DNA from: Anaerolineae bacterium
GTDB taxonomy: Bacteria; Chloroflexota; Anaerolineae; B4-G1
Direction: 5' to 3'
DNA length: 8,731 nucleotides
Assembly (NCBI GenBank): GCA_030612185.1
Contig: JAUWOI010000160.1
Span: 1 to 8,731 of the forward strand
In this document: one piece after another, positions 5,871-8,731 of the stretch
Numbering within the stretch: the first letter of the stretch is position 1
Layout of the letters: every line of letters starts with the position of its first letter
Program-made: the position numbers and the translations under genes
Notes under the pieces: model-generated
What the model saw: the letters and a program-made list of their open reading frames with translations, nothing else
What the model was told of the DNA's origin: nothing
The model's database searches: none

Positions 5871-6875
5871 ATGAGTAAGTTCGAAAAGTATCTGGCTGGG
5901 TGGGTTGCGCTTTGCATGGTTATCGGGGTCGTGCTTTCCCAGACAGTACCTGGCATCAGTGAGGCTATCGCCTCTTGGCAAATCCGTGGGATCTCAATTC
6001 CCATTGGCATCTGCTTGTTTTTGATGATGTACCCGGCCCTGCTCAATCTGCAAGTATCCGAGTTGAAAAAATTGAAATATAACCCCAAACCGATCATAAT
6101 GACCCTGTTTTCCAATTGGGTGATCGCGCCTTTGGTTGCAGCGGGGTTGGCATATCTGTTTTTGCGGGGAAACGAACAACTTGGCATCGCCGTCATCTTG
6201 CTAGGGTCGAGCCCATGCACTGCGATGGTTCTCGTTTGGGGCAAACTGGCCGAAGGGAACCAGGAGCAGAACGTAATCAACACGAGCCTGAATACTATCA
6301 CCATTATAGTGCTCTACGTGCCGGTCGTTTCACTGTTGACAGGCATTCAAAACATCCCCATAGATCGAGGGTTGCTGGCTATCTCAGCGTTCATCTTTAT
6401 CGGAATTCCACTGGTCATTGGAATCGTAAGCAAGAGAGTTCTGATCAGGGCCAAAGGGGAACCGTGGTTCGAGAATACATATCGTCCTACTGTCGGCAAG
6501 ATCGCTATCGCAGCCCTCTTGATGACGCTCATCGTGCTCTTTTCGCTGAATGGGCAAGTTTTGCTCGAGAACTTCGATCAACTGTTGTTGGTCTCGGTCC
6601 CGCTGCTGCGTGGTTTCATCATCGTGGTCGGGTTCAATCTTCTGATCACCCGCGCCTTTGGACTGAAATACAGAGAGGCCATAACCACGGTCATCATTGG
6701 ATCTTCGAGCCACTTTGAAATCGCCATTGCTGCCGCGGTAGCGATGTATGGCGTCGGTTCGTATGCAGCGCTGGGAACCACGATGGGCCTGTTTTGGGAA
6801 GTGCCGATCATGTTGAGCCTGGTCTCCCTGGGCAAAGTCCTGCGGAAAAGAAACTTTTGGAATGGACAAGGCTGA
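5871..6875 (+). CDS. acr3: Arsenite efflux permease of the Acr3 family
   Basis: This 334-residue inner-membrane protein belongs to the BASS-related Acr3 family that exports As(III). Around ten hydrophobic segments are visible. Diagnostic stretches are CLFLMMYPALLNL (about 48-60), the Acr3 signature SSPCTAMVLVWGKLAEGN with the essential-type cysteine C116, and the helix SSSHFEIAIAAAVAMYG with E283. The start ATG 5871 has AAAGGAG (5856-5862) eight bases upstream. No arsR, arsC or arsM is in the window, unusual for an ars locus, so control may depend on genes outside or on the nearby Crp/Fnr protein. The gene is visibly less GC-rich than hcp or DUF166 and uses more AT-ending codons, suggesting separate acquisition. 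Bile-acid/sodium symporters are the related alternative, but the PCTAMV motif favours Acr3. Confidence 0.88.
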   Translation: MSKFEKYLAGWVALCMVIGVVLSQTVPGISEAIASWQIRGISIPIGICLFLMMYPALLNLQVSELKKLKYNPKPIIMTLFSNWVIAPLVAAGLAYLFLRGNEQLGIAVILLGSSPCTAMVLVWGKLAEGNQEQNVINTSLNTITIIVLYVPVVSLLTGIQNIPIDRGLLAISAFIFIGIPLVIGIVSKRVLIRAKGEPWFENTYRPTVGKIAIAALLMTLIVLFSLNGQVLLENFDQLLLVSVPLLRGFIIVVGFNLLITRAFGLKYREAITTVIIGSSSHFEIAIAAAVAMYGVGSYAALGTTMGLFWEVPIMLSLVSLGKVLRKRNFWNGQG

Positions 6876-6921
6876 GGGGACTTCAGCACATAAGAACTGG
6901 GGCAGTGAAAAGAGATTAAAG

Positions 6922-7005
6922 ATGACTACACCAACTGAGCAGGCTGTCCGTGAGACACTGCACGTGGATGGGGCCATAAACGAGGAAAGGCTGCTGTTAG
7001 AGTAA
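6922..7005 (+). CDS. Possible 27-codon small ORF, unrecognised
   Basis: ATG 6922 opens a 27-residue reading frame (begins MTTPTEQAVRETLHVDG, ends EERLLLE) in the 168-base gap between acr3 and the ThiF-like gene. It is acidic and soluble, with no known motif. Its ribosome site is weak. It could be the leftover N-terminus of a lost gene or a chance ORF; the rest of the gap shows nothing I can name. Confidence 0.25.
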   Translation: MTTPTEQAVRETLHVDGAINEERLLLE

Positions 7006-7026
7006 GGGCGCTCGTATTTCGCTGCT

Positions 7027-7046
7027 GGAGGGAGATTGTTGATTTG
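7027..7046 (+). promoter_or_regulatory. Ribosome binding site and TTG start of the ThiF-like gene
   Basis: GGAGGGAG at 7027-7034 is nine bases before TTG 7044. The first in-frame ATG (7068) is 33 bases away from it, so initiation at TTG is favoured. Confidence 0.6.
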
Positions 7047-7946
7047 AAAAGGGACTGGACAAGCGACATGGAGCGATACTCAAGGCAGATTCTCCTATCC
7101 GAGATAGGGAGAGAGGGTCAAGAGAGCCTCCTCTCTTCGACAGTGGCCATCATCGGCTGCGGGGCGCTGGGGACGGTCATCGCCAGCAGCCTGGTGCGTG
7201 CCGGAGTGGGCCGGGTTAAGATCGTGGACCGCGACTACATCGAACTGAATAATCTGCAACGGCAGATCCTTTTCGACGAGGAGGACATCGCCAGGGAACT
7301 ACCCAAAGCAGTGGCTGCCGCCGAGAGACTGCGCAAGGTCAATTCTCAGGTGGAGATAGAGCCCATCGTGGCCGACGTCAACCCCGGCAACGTGGAAGAG
7401 ATCATCGGTGACGTGGACCTGGTCCTGGATGGCACCGACAACTTCGAAACCCGCTTTCTGGTCAACGATGCCTGCGTCAAGCACTCTATCCCCTGGGTCT
7501 ATGGGGCGGTGATCGTCACCTATGGAATGACAATGGTCATCATTCCCCACCGCACTCCCTGCTTCCGCTGTTTCCTGGCCGAGATGCCCGCGCCCGGTAG
7601 CACACCCACCTGCGACATGGCGGGGGTGCTGGGCCCGGCGGTGAACATCGTGGCCTCGCTGGAGGTAACCGAGGCTCTCAAGCTCCTCATAGGTAAGGAA
7701 GAAGCACTCCATGGCCAACTGATCTACGTGGACGCCTGGACCGGCACCCTGGAGCGGCTGGAACTGGAGAAGAGGGACGATCTCTGCCCGGCCTGCGACC
7801 TGGGCCAGTTCGAGTTCTTGGAGGCCAGCGTGGGCTCCTACCTGACCAGCCTCTGTGGCCGGGAGGCGGTGCAGGTCAACGTGCGCGGGGAAGCCAGGGT
7901 CCTTTCCCTGACCTGGCAGAGCGACTCAATTCAGTGGGGCAGGTAA
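7044..7946 (+). CDS. ThiF/HesA/MoeB-family adenylyltransferase, C-terminus altered by frameshift
   Basis: Proteins of this E1-like family adenylate the C-terminal Gly of a ThiS/MoaD-type sulfur carrier in thiamine or molybdopterin synthesis. Visible features are the nucleotide-binding IIGCGALGTVIA (G38, G40, G43), the acidic IVDRDYIELNNLQRQ (D62 on), DGTDNFETR (129-137), zinc cysteines C173/C176 (CFRC) and C248/C251 (CPAC), and a ThiF-like reactive cysteine C190 in TCDMAGVLGP. The first 288 codons look intact. After RGEARVLS the frame reads LTWQSDSIQWGR and stops at 7946, while the expected family tail continues in another frame to 8083. The catalytic domain is complete, so activity may survive. 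No sulfur carrier gene is in the window, so the pathway is undetermined. Genes of this type commonly begin just before MERYSRQILL; TTG 7044 is chosen by its ribosome site. Confidence 0.88.
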   Translation: MKRDWTSDMERYSRQILLSEIGREGQESLLSSTVAIIGCGALGTVIASSLVRAGVGRVKIVDRDYIELNNLQRQILFDEEDIARELPKAVAAAERLRKVNSQVEIEPIVADVNPGNVEEIIGDVDLVLDGTDNFETRFLVNDACVKHSIPWVYGAVIVTYGMTMVIIPHRTPCFRCFLAEMPAPGSTPTCDMAGVLGPAVNIVASLEVTEALKLLIGKEEALHGQLIYVDAWTGTLERLELEKRDDLCPACDLGQFEFLEASVGSYLTSLCGREAVQVNVRGEARVLSLTWQSDSIQWGR

Positions 7947-8083
7947 CCTTCAACGACTATATGCTGCGCTTCCGGGTCGATTCCTACGAACTGACCGTCT
8001 TCCCCGACGGGCGCACCATCATCAAGGGCACTACCGACGAGGCTGTGGCCCGGACGCTGTACGCCAGGTACGTCGGCCTCTAG
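7907..8083 (+). pseudogene. Out-of-frame C-terminal segment of the ThiF-like gene
   Basis: This 58-codon stretch reads PDLAERLNSVGQVTFNDYML, followed by a part containing ELTVFPDGRTIIKGTT and ending LYARYVGL before TAG 8081-8083. It fits the small C-terminal extension of ThiF-like proteins and joins the upstream frame if one base is added in the CTTTCCCTG run (7902-7910), giving V-L-S-P-D-L-A. The joined protein would be about 346 residues. It has no start codon or ribosome site of its own at the junction. The lesion may be real or a homopolymer sequencing error. Confidence 0.8.
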
Positions 8084-8125
8084 CACTGACAGGGAGAGCA
8101 GACAGAGGAATGAAGGGAGTCAGGT

Positions 8126-8731
8126 GTGCAAGATAACATCGGGAAAAACATGTCCAAAAATGAAACGGAGATAAGTAGAGTCACAAGGCCGAAGGAAGAA
8201 GCCAAAGCCAGTTACGATAAGATGAGCAAATGGTATGATATAGTGACTGGTCCCTTCGAGAAGAAATATAGAGACGCCGGTTTGCAAGAACTAGGTGCCA
8301 AGGAAGGAGAGATAGTTCTTGAGATTGGATTTGGTACCGGACATTGCATTCTGGCTTTGGCTCAATTAGTCGGCAATTCAGGCCAGGTCTATGGAATTGA
8401 TATATCGGAAGAGATGCTCAATATCGCCCTAGCGAGAGTCAAGGAAGCAGGATTATCAGAAAGAGTGAAGTTGAGGTGCGGCACCGCACCTCAACTTCCC
8501 TTCGAAGCAAATTTCTTCGACGCAGTTTTTGTGAGCTTCACTCTGGAACTCTTCGATGCACCAGAAATTCCGACTGTCTTGCACGAGTGCCAACGAGTTC
8601 TTCCAGGCGGCGGGCGTATCTGTGTTGTGGCAATGTCCAAAAAGGGGAGGGCTGGTGTGATGACGAGACTTTATGAATGGGCGCACAGGAAGTTTCCTAG
8701 TTACGTTGATTGCAGGCCGATCTTTGTTCAG
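8126..8731 (+). CDS. Class I SAM-dependent methyltransferase (UbiE-like), 3' end outside window
   Basis: The frame is open to the right edge for 202 codons. It shows the UbiE/Methyltransf_11-type fold: an N-terminal YDKMSKWYDIVTGPFEKKYR, motif I VLEIGFGTG (64-72), the ribose-binding D92 (VYGIDISEEML), motif for substrate side APQLPFEANFFDAVF (about 121-135) and HECQRVLPGGGRICVV. The late stretch YEWAHRKFPSYVDCRP is distinctive. The substrate is unknown; quinone or another lipid-like acceptor is possible. It is not ArsM-like, since the ArsM cysteine arrangement is absent, despite the nearby acr3. GTG 8126 is chosen because GGGAG (8115-8119) lies six bases upstream; ATG 8150 in the same frame is an alternative with a weaker site. 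Codon use (AGA, ATA, TTA) is AT-richer than in hcp and neighbours, suggesting a different origin. Confidence 0.88.
   Translation, partial: MQDNIGKNMSKNETEISRVTRPKEEAKASYDKMSKWYDIVTGPFEKKYRDAGLQELGAKEGEIVLEIGFGTGHCILALAQLVGNSGQVYGIDISEEMLNIALARVKEAGLSERVKLRCGTAPQLPFEANFFDAVFVSFTLELFDAPEIPTVLHECQRVLPGGGRICVVAMSKKGRAGVMTRLYEWAHRKFPSYVDCRPIFVQ
8467..8498. repeat. Perfect 15-bp inverted repeat inside the methyltransferase gene
   Basis: GAAGTTGAGGTGCGG (8467-8481) is exactly complementary to CCGCACCTCAACTTC (8484-8498), with CA between. In the coding frame it covers the stretch KLRCGTAPQLP between motif I and the next core strand. The message could form a strong hairpin here, and the DNA could extrude a cruciform. 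Nothing like it occurs elsewhere in the coding sequences of this window that I could see. Confidence 0.8.

Noticed and set aside
6116..6718. 200-codon + strand frame inside acr3
   Set aside because: It is out of frame within a clear membrane transporter gene and has no motif.
8126..8731. Arsenite methyltransferase (ArsM) linked to acr3
   Set aside because: The motifs are UbiE-like and the ArsM cysteine pattern is not visible.

Overview
The window is mostly GC-rich bacterial DNA with short intergenic gaps. All complete genes are on the + strand. A strict or facultative anaerobe fits best, because the window carries a class I hybrid cluster protein, a hemerythrin/PAS sensor-like protein, a Cys-rich ferredoxin and an Acr3 arsenite pump. 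Overall gene style (GC-rich codons, DUF166 protein, Crp/Fnr protein with a VREMVVRTLRAF-type recognition helix, long AAACCAGG-type palindrome) makes me lean toward an anaerobic Chloroflexota lineage, but this is inference and not proven by any marker gene. No rRNA, tRNA, CRISPR array or transposase was seen.

Left part (1-4569). A class I SAM methyltransferase, whose start lies one base outside the window, overlaps by ATGA the hybrid cluster protein gene hcp. It is followed by a DUF438-hemerythrin-PAS protein. A perfect 17-bp palindrome then precedes a DUF166 gene. I read the first three genes as one nitrosative/oxidative-stress operon, with DUF166 as a possible extension.

Middle part (4570-5870). 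A 232-base gap holds an orphan Shine-Dalgarno sequence, a possible terminator and a very good sigma-70-like promoter. It leads into a Crp/Fnr-family regulator whose best start signal is blocked by an in-frame TGA. Next, with its own extended -10 promoter, is a small ferredoxin with fourteen cysteines. The regulator plausibly controls hcp and neighbours (HcpR-like role), and the ferredoxin is a candidate electron donor; both are inferences from position.

Right part (5871-8731). An Acr3 arsenite efflux gene is followed by a stretch with only a tiny possible ORF. Then comes a ThiF/HesA/MoeB-type adenylyltransferase broken by a -1 frameshift near base 7907, with its C-terminal part continuing in another frame to 8083. 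A second, unrelated-looking class I SAM methyltransferase runs off the right edge. It is visibly less GC-rich and contains a perfect 15-bp inverted repeat inside its coding sequence.
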